A program made the position numbers and the translations under genes. Below, piece after piece: positions 50,145 to 58,577 of a stretch of DNA of 64,000 nt. The notes beneath the pieces are model-generated. The model saw only the letters and a list, made by a program, of their open reading frames with translations, did not search any database and had not been told where the DNA came from. Positions within the stretch are counted from its first letter, which is position 1. Every line of letters begins with the position of its first letter. The stretch covers positions 248,001-312,000 of the forward strand of contig JAUSJA010000026.1 in assembly GCA_030647905.1 (NCBI GenBank), written 5' to 3'. The DNA comes from Gemmatimonadaceae bacterium. Lineage in GTDB: Bacteria > Gemmatimonadota > Gemmatimonadetes > Gemmatimonadales > Gemmatimonadaceae.

Positions 50145-50672
50145 ATGATCTGGAAGACTGTTTATCTGGCGGTATTTGCCGGAGGGTTGGCACTCGCTGT
50201 TCATGCTATGCTGCATGGCGCTGAGCGCTGGCGGCGGCAACGCTCAGCGAAACCTTCACCGATGTTCAATCCTCCCACCGTGGCCGCGCTCGCGGCTGGA
50301 TTCGGCTCAGGGGGATACCTCCTGTACACCCGGACCGGACTGGGGCCGGTTGTAATACTCCTGCTCGCCGTCTGCGTCGGGACTGCCGCTTATTCAGGAA
50401 TGTCGGTACTGATGGCAAAGTGGGCATTGCGGTATCCCGCCACTCCAGGCGAGGGCGAGGAAATCAACGGACAGGTGGCCACGGTGACCCGCACGATAGG
50501 CGAATACGAATCAGGCGAAATCACCTACTTCGCCTGGGACCAGAGACACACTCTTCCCGCGCGAGCCGTTGATGGCTCCGAAATACCAATCGGTACCGAG
50601 GTCGTCATCGACACTGTCGAAGATGGCGTCGCCCAAGTCGAGCTCTGGTCGGTGGTGGAGCAGCGTCTCTAG
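50145..50672 (+). CDS. NfeD-like membrane protein
   Basis: 175 residues with two to three membrane helices (about 5-22, 45-60 and 65-85) and a C-terminal beta-rich OB-like domain (GEEINGQVATVTRTIGEYES, LPARAVDGSEIPIGTEVVI) typical of NfeD-like/YuaF proteins, which pair with SPFH proteins. No SPFH gene is adjacent; the paraslipin is at 12594. It lies 6 bases after the hydrolase and converges with the next gene. Confidence 0.75.
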   Translation: MIWKTVYLAVFAGGLALAVHAMLHGAERWRRQRSAKPSPMFNPPTVAALAAGFGSGGYLLYTRTGLGPVVILLLAVCVGTAAYSGMSVLMAKWALRYPATPGEGEEINGQVATVTRTIGEYESGEITYFAWDQRHTLPARAVDGSEIPIGTEVVIDTVEDGVAQVELWSVVEQRL

Positions 50673-50992
50673 GCTCGCATCACGTAGAGACTGAGCCATT
50701 CCGGCCAGTTTCCGCTCAGCTCGAAGAAATCGTCGTAGTAGGAAATGCCCTTCGTTTCCAGATACTCGACCAGAGGACCGACTGTTTCATCCGATGGAAG
50801 CGGACCGATTGCTATCAGGCTTCCCTCGATCCTGAACTCCGCATCGGTCAGATTGAAACGCAGATCGATATCCGAGCGGGTGAGGCCGGTGCGTTCGAAT
50901 GATTCCTTTCTGACGAATATCGTTGGCAACTCTGCCGATACCTGAAGCGGCATTCCTGGTCTCTCTGCGGTAATGACGCTGACAATCTCCAC
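50669..50992 (-). CDS. Hypothetical protein
   Basis: 107 residues, soluble alpha/beta pattern (MPLQVSAELPTIFVRKESFE, FNLTDAEFRIEGSLIAIG, LVEYLETKGISYYDDFF). No motif or membrane segment. The stop overlaps the stop of the NfeD-like gene by 4 bases; the start lies 24 bases from the divergent mnmG. Unknown function. Confidence 0.6.
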   Translation of the reverse strand: MEIVSVITAERPGMPLQVSAELPTIFVRKESFERTGLTRSDIDLRFNLTDAEFRIEGSLIAIGPLPSDETVGPLVEYLETKGISYYDDFFELSGNWPEWLSLYVMRA

Positions 50993-51016
50993 AACAGCAT
51001 CGCTAATTTCAATCTA

Positions 51017-52957
51017 ATGTCCGCATCTGATTCCCTGCGCTCCACAGAAGCCCGCTTTGACGTCATCGTGGTTGGCGCGGGTCACGCTGGCACCGAAGCC
51101 GCTGTCGCCGCTGCCCGAACCGGTGCCAGCGTCGGATTGATAACGAGCTCTCTTGAAACCATCGGTCAGATGTCGTGCAACCCCGCGATCGGCGGAGTTG
51201 CCAAAGGTACGGTAGTACGCGAAGTGGATGCCCTTGGCGGAATCATGGGCCGGGCAACCGATCTCGCTACTGTACAGTTCCGCATGCTCAACCGCAGTAA
51301 GGGGCCTGCAGTATGGGCACCGCGCGCGCAGTGTGACCGCGGCCTTTATCGGCGCGCAGCTCGCTCGCTAATCGAAGAGCAAAACCGACTTCAGACGATT
51401 CAGGGAACCGTCGCTCGGCTGCTGCTCAACGCGTCGGGCACCCACGTCCAGGGAGTAGAGACGCTCGAAGGCCGTGCCTTCGCCAGTCGCTGCGTCATCA
51501 TCACCACGGGCACTTTTCTGCGCGGCAGAATACATATCGGCACGGACACCAGCATCGCCGGCGGACGCGCCGGCGAATCATCGGCGACACACCTGGCAGA
51601 GCAGCTCGAAAGCGCCGGTCTGACCGTGTCTCGCTTCAAGACGGGCACGCCACCACGGATCGACGGCAGGTCGGTGAATTACTCGAAGCTTCAGCGACAG
51701 GAGAGCGAGATCGATCAGTTCGATTACTCGTGGTCTCACTTCTGGCGCACGTCACGCAGCGATAACGGCCTTTCACGCCATCCGTTACAGCTCCCTTGCT
51801 GGATCACATATCTCGAAGCGCCGGCGAAGGAGATCATTCAGGAGAACATCGGTAAATCGGCGATGTACGGCGGTGCGATCACAGCACGTGGTCCGAGGTA
51901 TTGTCCGTCGGTGGAGGACAAGGTGGTTCGCTTCCCGCATGCAGAGCGCCACCAGCTCTTCCTCGAGCCCGAGGGGCATGACACCGCTGAGCTCTACGTC
52001 AACGGCCTGTCCACCTCTCTTCCGGCTTCGGTTCAGCTTGACATCATGCGGACGGTTCCCGGCCTCGAGAATGTTCGAATGAACCGCGCCGGATATGCAA
52101 TCGAGTACGACTATTATCCGCCCACTCAGCTCGACGCGACGCTCCAGGTAAAAGCGATTGGTGGTCTCTACTTCGCTGGCCAGATCAACGGCACCACCGG
52201 TTACGAAGAAGCAGCCGGCCAAGGAGCGCTCGCTGGAATCAACGCCGGCCTTTCCGTTCGAGAACGTGACCCTCTCATACTCGGTCGCGAGACTTCGTAT
52301 ATCGGAGTACTTGCCGATGATCTCGTGACATGCGGCGTCGACGAACCGTACCGTCTCTTCACGTCGCGATCCGAGTTTCGTCTCACCATCCGGCAGGACA
52401 ATGCGTTGCAGCGGCTGGGCCCGATCGGGCTCAAGCTGGGCCTTTACGACGAGAGCGAGAAAGGAATTCTGGAACGAAAGCTCGATGAGGGACGGCGTAT
52501 TCATGAAGTCGCAGGGGCAACCAGCATCAGTCCCGCGCAAGCCGGTTCGCTGCTTGATTCCGCGAATACAGCCGCTATCGCGCACCCGGTCAAGATTGTC
52601 GAGCTTGCCCGGCGGCACGGTGTCTCGTTGGGCGCATTACTCGAAGCAGCTGGTGTCGAGTCCACGTTTACGTCAGAATCACTTCTCTCTGCAGATCTCG
52701 AGATCAAATACTCGGGTTACTTCGAGCGCGAGCGCGCGCAGGCGGAAAGAATGCGCGTGATGGGAAACTTTTCGATTCCCGGCGATTTGCCCTACGCCAA
52801 GATGCAGTCGCTTTCGTACGAAGCACGTCAGAAGCTTGAGGCAATTCAACCGCGCACTCTTGCACAGGCGTCGCGCATTCCCGGTGTGAGCCCGAGCGAC
52901 ATCCAGAATCTGGTGATAGAAATCGAAAAAAAACGCTCACACGCCTTGCTTCACTAG
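51017..52957 (+). CDS. mnmG: tRNA uridine-5-carboxymethylaminomethyl modification enzyme MnmG
   Basis: 646 residues. MnmG (GidA) with MnmE installs the carboxymethylaminomethyl group on the wobble uridine of several tRNAs. FAD site GAGHAGTEAAVAA at residue 14, MSCNPAIGGVAKGTVVRE, RAQCDRGLYRR, RTGTPPRIDGRS-type FKTGTPPRIDGRS and GLYFAGQINGTTGYEEAAGQ are signatures. The C-terminal helical domain ends in the expected place. In many bacteria it lies near oriC with parAB, as here (parA 2 kb downstream). MnmE is not in the window. Confidence 0.97.
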   Translation: MSASDSLRSTEARFDVIVVGAGHAGTEAAVAAARTGASVGLITSSLETIGQMSCNPAIGGVAKGTVVREVDALGGIMGRATDLATVQFRMLNRSKGPAVWAPRAQCDRGLYRRAARSLIEEQNRLQTIQGTVARLLLNASGTHVQGVETLEGRAFASRCVIITTGTFLRGRIHIGTDTSIAGGRAGESSATHLAEQLESAGLTVSRFKTGTPPRIDGRSVNYSKLQRQESEIDQFDYSWSHFWRTSRSDNGLSRHPLQLPCWITYLEAPAKEIIQENIGKSAMYGGAITARGPRYCPSVEDKVVRFPHAERHQLFLEPEGHDTAELYVNGLSTSLPASVQLDIMRTVPGLENVRMNRAGYAIEYDYYPPTQLDATLQVKAIGGLYFAGQINGTTGYEEAAGQGALAGINAGLSVRERDPLILGRETSYIGVLADDLVTCGVDEPYRLFTSRSEFRLTIRQDNALQRLGPIGLKLGLYDESEKGILERKLDEGRRIHEVAGATSISPAQAGSLLDSANTAAIAHPVKIVELARRHGVSLGALLEAAGVESTFTSESLLSADLEIKYSGYFERERAQAERMRVMGNFSIPGDLPYAKMQSLSYEARQKLEAIQPRTLAQASRIPGVSPSDIQNLVIEIEKKRSHALLH

Positions 52958-53862
52958 CGCAGCGGATCCGCAACAGGACTTTCTCTGCCGGTCCACTGAA
53001 GCAGAAGAACTGCACTGGCGATCATTGCGCCGCCTGCAAGTGTGCCTCGCGTTAACGACTCACCGAGAAGCAGAACCCCTAGCGTCACAGTGAAGAAGGG
53101 CTCGATCGTAGCGATGATAGAAGTGCGTACCGGGCCGAGAACGCGAAGACCGGCAATCAGAGTAGCGAACGCGAGCACCGTACTGACCATGGAGAGTAGA
53201 ACGAGGTACTTCCATATGGTCAACGATGCAGGAACCTGTAACTCATGCATAAAGACACTGCCTGCGAGAAACGCGATCAGTACGCCAGTTACGAGATAAA
53301 ACGTCGAAACCATTGCCGGCACGCCTTCCTGCACTTTCTGCAGCGCCGGCAGATAGAGCGCGTACAGGAATGCAGTTCCGAGAGCGATAACGACACCCAC
53401 CGGAGCGAGCGAAGCAGCATCGGGGGCACCCACCATCACAACGATTCCTGCCATCGCGATAACCAGGGCGAGCAGACGCCACAAAGTGACCTCCTCACGC
53501 CCCGTTACTGCAGCGATCAGGGCAACCCAGGCAGGATACGTATAAAAGAGAAACGCAAGTGGGCCAACCGGGAGATAATCCAGCGCGCGCAAGGAGAGAT
53601 AGGTAATGACGCCCTGGCCAAAGCCACCAACCAAAACAAGCCGTAATGCCTGTTGCCGGGTTACCTCCCTGTAGGCGGCGCCACGCAACACCACTACCAG
53701 AAATGCCGCCGCAAGAAAGTAGCGCCAGAACATTGCAGGGAGCAGCGGCAAGCCCGCGCGTGTCGTGAAGAGTGTCAGCGTGCTGAGTGATCCGAAACCG
53801 CAAGCGGAAAGCACGATTAGAAGCGTTGCACGTCCTGCTCCTCGGTCATTCGTCGTCAGCAT
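52954..53862 (-). CDS. EamA-family (DMT superfamily) transporter
   Basis: 302 residues with about ten membrane helices in two repeats (each an EamA domain): LLIVLSACGFGSLSTLTLFT, LPLLPAMFWRYFLAAAFLVV, and MVSTVLAFATLIAGLRVLGP, TSIIATIEPFFTVTLGVLLL. Family members export amino acids and other small metabolites. It converges with mnmG with a 4-base overlap. Substrate not predictable. Confidence 0.9.
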   Translation of the reverse strand: MLTTNDRGAGRATLLIVLSACGFGSLSTLTLFTTRAGLPLLPAMFWRYFLAAAFLVVVLRGAAYREVTRQQALRLVLVGGFGQGVITYLSLRALDYLPVGPLAFLFYTYPAWVALIAAVTGREEVTLWRLLALVIAMAGIVVMVGAPDAASLAPVGVVIALGTAFLYALYLPALQKVQEGVPAMVSTFYLVTGVLIAFLAGSVFMHELQVPASLTIWKYLVLLSMVSTVLAFATLIAGLRVLGPVRTSIIATIEPFFTVTLGVLLLGESLTRGTLAGGAMIASAVLLLQWTGRESPVADPLR

Positions 53863-54157
53863 GCCTCAATCTACGATCATTGAATACGAGACTCGTCGAC
53901 GATTGCTAGCTCGCCGGGTTACACCGTCGCCATTTTTCCCCGACTCAAGCAAGGATACGCACAATGACGAGCAGAATGGTTGAGCTCCATGCTAACGGAC
54001 GCATCGCTTACGGGTAGCGCCCTGAGATCTACCGCCGGGATGCTACGGCCCTTGCAATGGACTCGTGCATCCACCTTTGCAGAGCCCCCACTTGGCCTGA
54101 GCCAATTCAATAACGAGTCGGGCAACAATCCACATCCATGGAAACGAGAATACGATC

Positions 54158-54878
54158 ATGCGAAAAGTAATTCTTGGCGTATTGACATTGTTTTCAACGC
54201 CAGCAATAGCGCAGCAACCAGACAGTAATGCGTCAATTCCACAAATTGGCGTTAGCGCCCGCGGAGAGGTAAAAGTTGTGCCAGACCGTGCCACTATTCA
54301 GATCAGCGTTCAGACCAAGGCGGAGACTGCTGCGGCAGCTGCCACTGTGAATGCGCGGAAGCAGAAGGCTGTGATTGACGCGCTGCGAGCTCTTGGCATT
54401 GGCTCGAGCGACATTGCGACGATCAGTTACAGCGTTTACCCCGAGCAGCGTTATGAGCCTAACAGAGAGCCGGTGGTAGTTGGCTACAACGTGACGAATA
54501 CGCTCTCGGTCGAGCTCAAGTCACTGACGCTGCTTGGTCCTGCGATCGATGCGGCTCTGGCGAAGGGAGCGAACATGATCACTTCGCTTCAATTCTACGC
54601 CTCAAATACCGAGGCTGCTCGCCAGGAAGCCATCGCCTTGGCTGTACGCAAGGCGGCGGTCGGACGCCGAGTCGGCCGCTAGGGCGGCGGGTGGGTCCAT
54701 TACAGGGCTGCTCGAGGTGAGTATCGGGGCTTATTTCCCTCCACCCCCACGTTCGTTCGAACTCAAGGCGCGTGGTACGGTCGCATCTGTAGAGTCTGAT
54801 ACGCCCATTTCACCCGGGGATCAAACCGTGGCTGTGGACATCACCACGCGTTGGAGGTTCGCTCCCTCGGGACGCTAA
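54158..54878 (+). pseudogene. SIMPL-domain (DUF541) protein with single-base frameshift
   Basis: A signal peptide (MRKVILGVLTLFSTPAIA) leads into a SIMPL domain (IPQIGVSARGEVKVVPDRAT, QKAVIDALRALGIGSSDIAT, YNVTNTLSVELKSL). The frame ends early at TAG (54680-54682). A second frame continues the same family as RSDAESAARAAGGS, LLEVSIGAYFPPPPRSFELK and ITTRWRFAPSGR to TAA at 54876-54878. One extra base in the GGCGGCGG run (about 54653-54658) accounts for the break; without it the product would have 239 residues, normal for the family. It may be a true mutation or a sequencing error. The 53863-54157 gap before it has no gene. Confidence 0.85.
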
Positions 54879-54916
54879 GGCTGTTTCCACGTGGCACATT
54901 GAATCCCTAAGGCCGA

Positions 54917-54932
54917 TTTTTCACGTGAAACA
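54917..54932. promoter_or_regulatory. parS site
   Basis: TTTTTCACGTGAAACA differs at one position (second base) from the bacterial parS consensus TGTTTCACGTGAAACA. It lies 72 bases before parA. A looser CACGTG-centred sequence, TGTTTCCACGTGGCACA (54882-54898), is close by and may be a weaker site. Confidence 0.9.
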
Positions 54933-55003
54933 ACTTTTAAGGCTGGCGCCCCTGCCAAGGGGCCGCCGACCTTCGTACATTCCGGCACAATTCTACATCA
55001 CGG

Positions 55004-55801
55004 GTGCCGGTGGGTCGAGTAATAGCGGTTGCCAATCAGAAAGGCGGTGTCGGAAAGACCACGACAACTGTAAATCTGGCTGCGAGCCTCGCGGCGGCAG
55101 AGCAAAAAACCCTGATGATCGATGGAGATCCCCAGGGCAATGCCACCAGCGGGATAGGCCTCTCCGCTGCTGATCTCGATGTCACTCTGTATGACGTCCT
55201 CATAGGAGCCGCCCCCATCGGCGAGTCACTTCACAGGAAAGTCCACTTCGATCTCCTCGACGTCGTGCCGGCCACACCTGACTTAGCTGGGGCCGAGGTG
55301 GAGCTCATCGACAAGGAGCGCCGGGGAATGGCAATGCGCGAAGCGTTGGAGCCAATTCGCGACGACTACGACTTCGTTCTGATCGATTGCCCGCCATCGC
55401 TTGGGCTGATAACGCTAAATATGCTGGCTGCCGCAGACGCTGTGCTTATTCCATTGCAATGCGAGTACTATGCGCTCGAGGGGCTTTCTCAACTTTTGAA
55501 CACCGTACATCGCATCCAGCACGGAGTAAACGAGTCCCTTGGCATCACAGGCGTATTGCTAACCATGTATGACGCGCGTCTCAATCTTTCCAGGCAGGTC
55601 GCCGCTGATACCCGCGACTACTTCGGGGAAATGGTTTTCGACACGGTGATTCCCAGGAATGTGCGACTTGCCGAGGCACCAGGTTTCGGAAAGCCGATAA
55701 TCCTCTATGATATCAGCTCCGTCGGCGCAAAAGCCTACATGAGCGTCGCCCGCGAGCTGATTGCGCGGACTCTCCAAGGAAACGGACAACATGACACCTG
55801 A
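55004..55801 (+). CDS. parA: Chromosome-partitioning ATPase ParA (Soj)
   Basis: 265 residues starting with GTG (a second GTG is two codons later). Deviant Walker A KGGVGKTTTTVNLA at residue 14, MIDGDPQGNATSGIG, and LIDCPPSLGLITLNML are ParA-type. It binds DNA non-specifically in the ATP state and moves parS-ParB complexes. The upstream region has a near-perfect parS. parB overlaps its end by 11 bases. Confidence 0.96.
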   Translation: MPVGRVIAVANQKGGVGKTTTTVNLAASLAAAEQKTLMIDGDPQGNATSGIGLSAADLDVTLYDVLIGAAPIGESLHRKVHFDLLDVVPATPDLAGAEVELIDKERRGMAMREALEPIRDDYDFVLIDCPPSLGLITLNMLAAADAVLIPLQCEYYALEGLSQLLNTVHRIQHGVNESLGITGVLLTMYDARLNLSRQVAADTRDYFGEMVFDTVIPRNVRLAEAPGFGKPIILYDISSVGAKAYMSVARELIARTLQGNGQHDT

Positions 55802-56696
55802 AAAATCGACGCGAAGGCTGGGACGCGGGCTCGATGCCCTCTTTAACCCGACCGGTGGACAAGCCCAGGGCGCACGCGAGCAGAGCGCCCTTCGCAACAT
55901 CCCGCTTGCCCAGATTCAACCCAATCCATTTCAGCCAAGAAAAAACTTCGGACCTGTAGAACTCAAGGAGCTACAGGAGAGCCTGCATGCGAACGGCCTG
56001 CTGCAGCCTGTGACAGTTCGCTCAGCGCCAAAACGAAGCGGATACCAATTGATAGCAGGCGAACGGCGACTGCGCGCAGCGATAAATCTCGGATGGACTG
56101 AGATTCCCGCGCTCGTGAAGGAGCTGAGCGATCAGGAGATACTGACACTTTCGCTAGTTGAAAATCTTCAGAGAACCGACCTCAACCCCATCGAAGAAGC
56201 CGAAGGCTACGATCAACTTATCAGAGAATTCGGGTATACTCAGCAAACCGTGGCTGGTATCGTCGGAAAGGACCGATCCACGGTTGCGAACGTCCTCAGA
56301 ATTCTCCAGCTGCCTCAGTCGGTGCGGGCATTTATTCAGGAAGGACACTTGTCGGCGGGACAGGCAAGACCTCTTCTGGCTCTGGATGACGGAGCCAGAA
56401 TTACCGCCTTTGCGAGACAGGCCGTACAACATGGCTGGAGCGCGCGGGAAGTGGAGCGTAGGGTACGGGAGGCTGCAGCAGGGGATTCGGCCACCCGGAG
56501 GGGACGTCCAAGAAAGACTGACGACCGACCGGCAGAAATTCGAAGCCTTGAACAACGCTTACGCAAATACCTTCAGACAGATGTAGTGATCTCTCTCAAG
56601 CCCGGCAATCGTGGATCCCTTGTGATTGACTTCTATTCCCCGGAAGATCTTGACCGAGTCATTGACATCATTGGGTTAACAAACCATCCACGTTGA
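55791..56696 (+). CDS. parB: Chromosome-partitioning protein ParB
   Basis: 301 residues from the ATG at 55791. N-terminal LGRGLDALFNP binds ParA; the CTPase motif region includes IQPNPFQPRKNF and AGERRLRAAINLG; a helix-turn-helix (YTQQTVAGIVGKDRSTVANV) reads parS; the C-terminal dimer domain ends in DFYSPEDLDRVIDII. It loads at parS and spreads on DNA, helping segregate the origin region. Overlap with parA implies coupled translation. Confidence 0.96.
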   Translation: MTPEKSTRRLGRGLDALFNPTGGQAQGAREQSALRNIPLAQIQPNPFQPRKNFGPVELKELQESLHANGLLQPVTVRSAPKRSGYQLIAGERRLRAAINLGWTEIPALVKELSDQEILTLSLVENLQRTDLNPIEEAEGYDQLIREFGYTQQTVAGIVGKDRSTVANVLRILQLPQSVRAFIQEGHLSAGQARPLLALDDGARITAFARQAVQHGWSAREVERRVREAAAGDSATRRGRPRKTDDRPAEIRSLEQRLRKYLQTDVVISLKPGNRGSLVIDFYSPEDLDRVIDIIGLTNHPR

Positions 56697-56747
56697 TTTC
56701 AACAATTGGTCTAAGTCCTTGCCCTTAAATAAGTTACTCAACACACT

Positions 56748-57776
56748 ATGAGCTTTGTTCGCTTGTTATCCACAGCCATAGTGACGATTATCGCAATCAC
56801 GTTGGGGGCCTGTTCGGGGCACGACGCAGCCACAGCCAGGAAGCCGAAGGCCACATTCAAAGTAGCTCTTCTCACGCCCGGTCCAATCTCAGACAAGTCC
56901 TGGAATGCAGGCGCCTACGCCGGGCTCATGGCAATCCGAGACAGTCTCGGCGCCGAGGTCAGTCACATTCAGACCAGAACGCCAGCTGAATTCGATGAGA
57001 ACTTCCGCCAGTATGGAGCAAAAGGATTCAACCTCGTATTCGGTCATGGGTTTGAGTTTCAGGACGCTGCCTTACGGGTTGCGCCAAACTTTCCAAATAC
57101 GGTCTACGTCACGACTTCCGGGACAAGTGTAGCCAAGAACGTCGCAGGAGCCGAGTTCGGGTTCGAGGAGGCTTCATACCTCGCCGGGATGATTGCAGGA
57201 CACGTAACAAAATCGAACATCCTCGGCGTAATCGGAGGAACCGAGCTCCCGCCGGTCGCAAAGAGCTTCGCAGCTTTCGGGCAAGGAGCAAGATCCGTAA
57301 ATCCAAAAGTCAGAATCGTAGTTTCGTATATCGGAAATTGGGACGACGTCAGTGCAGGAAAAGAGCAGGCAATTGCACAGATATCGCGCGGAGTGGACGT
57401 GATCTTCCAAAACGCCGACGCTGCTGGTCTTGGAATATTTCAAGCGGTAAAGGAAGCAAAAGGCGTTTACATCATTGGCTCAAACTCGAACCAGAACGAC
57501 ATCACTCCACAGCAGACCCTTGGCAGTGTAGTCATAGATCTCCCGCACGCATTCCTGCTGATCGCAAGAGAAGTAAAGAAGGCCAATTTCACCGGGCATG
57601 TATTCTCCCTCGGCATTCATGATGATGTCGTGAACTTCGTTCTCAATTCGCGTATCGCAAACACGATACCGGCGGATGTGCTCGCAGCAGTTGATTCCGC
57701 GGAGAGGCAAATGATCATCGGATCCTTTCGCACCAGGCCGCTTCCCGATTCGCTCCGGGGGGCTACAAGCCAGTGA
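56748..57776 (+). CDS. BMP-family nucleoside-binding lipoprotein
   Basis: 342 residues with lipobox TLGAC. BMP/PnrA-type binding protein: VALLTPGPISDKSWNAGAYA, FNLVFGHGFEFQDAAL, AGAEFGFEEASYLAGMIAGH, and VIFQNADAAGLGIFQAVKE. It would deliver nucleosides to the ABC importer encoded downstream (58578-61853). The start codon region carries TTATCCACA (56766-56774), a chance-compatible DnaA-box sequence inside the signal peptide codons. First gene of the operon, 51 bases after parB. Confidence 0.92.
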   Translation: MSFVRLLSTAIVTIIAITLGACSGHDAATARKPKATFKVALLTPGPISDKSWNAGAYAGLMAIRDSLGAEVSHIQTRTPAEFDENFRQYGAKGFNLVFGHGFEFQDAALRVAPNFPNTVYVTTSGTSVAKNVAGAEFGFEEASYLAGMIAGHVTKSNILGVIGGTELPPVAKSFAAFGQGARSVNPKVRIVVSYIGNWDDVSAGKEQAIAQISRGVDVIFQNADAAGLGIFQAVKEAKGVYIIGSNSNQNDITPQQTLGSVVIDLPHAFLLIAREVKKANFTGHVFSLGIHDDVVNFVLNSRIANTIPADVLAAVDSAERQMIIGSFRTRPLPDSLRGATSQ

Positions 57777-58537
57777 TAGAGATCGTCAGGTACCTCGATA
57801 CGCTCCTTGAAACGAGCACCATTCCCGATTATCCGAACGCCATCAACGGTCTACAGCTCGCAAACGGCGGAGCCATTCGCAAGATCGCTGCATGTGTGGA
57901 TTTCTCGACACGAACCATTTCACACGCAATCGAGGAAAAGGCGAATCTCCTGCTCGTGCACCATGGAATGTTCTGGGGCGGTCTGAGGCCGATCACGGGT
58001 CCCGCTTACGAGAGACTGAGAATGCTGCTGGAAAACGACATCGCCGTGTACGCATCACATTTGCCCCTCGACCGGCACCCTATCTTTGGTAACAATGTGC
58101 TACTATCCAGACAGCTTGGACTCGGGGCGTCCGGCGAGTTCGCTCAATACAAGGGCATCGCCATTGGAGTGAGCGGCAATGCCGACATCGCCACCAACGA
58201 GTTGCTGGAACGCGCGAGACGCTTCGCACAGACTCATGGCGGTGATGTTGTCACGACAGTCATCCCGGAAGGCCGACGCACTTTGCGATGGGCTATCTGC
58301 ACCGGAGGCGGAGCATCCGCAGACACGCTGCAGGAGGCGGCCGAGACTGGTGTGGACACTCTGATCGTCGGGGAGGGGCCGCACTGGACAGCGGTAGAAG
58401 CAGCCGAGCTTGACATTATCATCATTTACGCCGGCCATTACGCGACAGAGACGCTCGGAGTAGGCGCACTCGCTCAGCATCTGGCAGAGAAATTCAATCT
58501 CGAATGGACGATGATTCACGCGCCCACGGGTCTTTGA
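57773..58537 (+). CDS. Nif3-like dinuclear metal centre protein
   Basis: 254 residues from a GTG that overlaps the stop of the binding-protein gene (GTGA). Family marks are YPNAINGLQLANGG, LLVHHGMFWGG, the metal-binding HLPLDRHPIFGNN, and VGEGPHWTAVEAAE with IYAGHYATETLGV. Nif3 (YbgI) proteins form hexameric rings with a dinuclear metal site; their biochemical role is unsettled. Its place inside a nucleoside-import operon hints at nucleotide or cyclic-nucleotide chemistry, but this is inference. Confidence 0.92.
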   Translation: MIEIVRYLDTLLETSTIPDYPNAINGLQLANGGAIRKIAACVDFSTRTISHAIEEKANLLLVHHGMFWGGLRPITGPAYERLRMLLENDIAVYASHLPLDRHPIFGNNVLLSRQLGLGASGEFAQYKGIAIGVSGNADIATNELLERARRFAQTHGGDVVTTVIPEGRRTLRWAICTGGGASADTLQEAAETGVDTLIVGEGPHWTAVEAAELDIIIIYAGHYATETLGVGALAQHLAEKFNLEWTMIHAPTGL

Positions 58538-58577
58538 TCACGCATCAGCAATTCCCAACAACGCGAGCCGGATCCGC

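Noticed and set aside
53863-54157. Open frames in the gap before the SIMPL gene
   Set aside because: None has a domain, ribosome-binding site or consistent frame; the stretch is probably non-coding leader or decayed sequence.
54640-54700. Programmed frameshift in the SIMPL gene
   Set aside because: There is no slippery heptamer, no stem or stimulatory Shine-Dalgarno, and the family has no need of a second product; a one-base insertion explains the sequence.
56766-56774. Perfect DnaA box TTATCCACA
   Set aside because: It is a single copy inside the signal-peptide codons of the binding-protein gene (R-L-L-S-T-A). No cluster or AT-rich unwinding region is next to it, so it is not called an origin.
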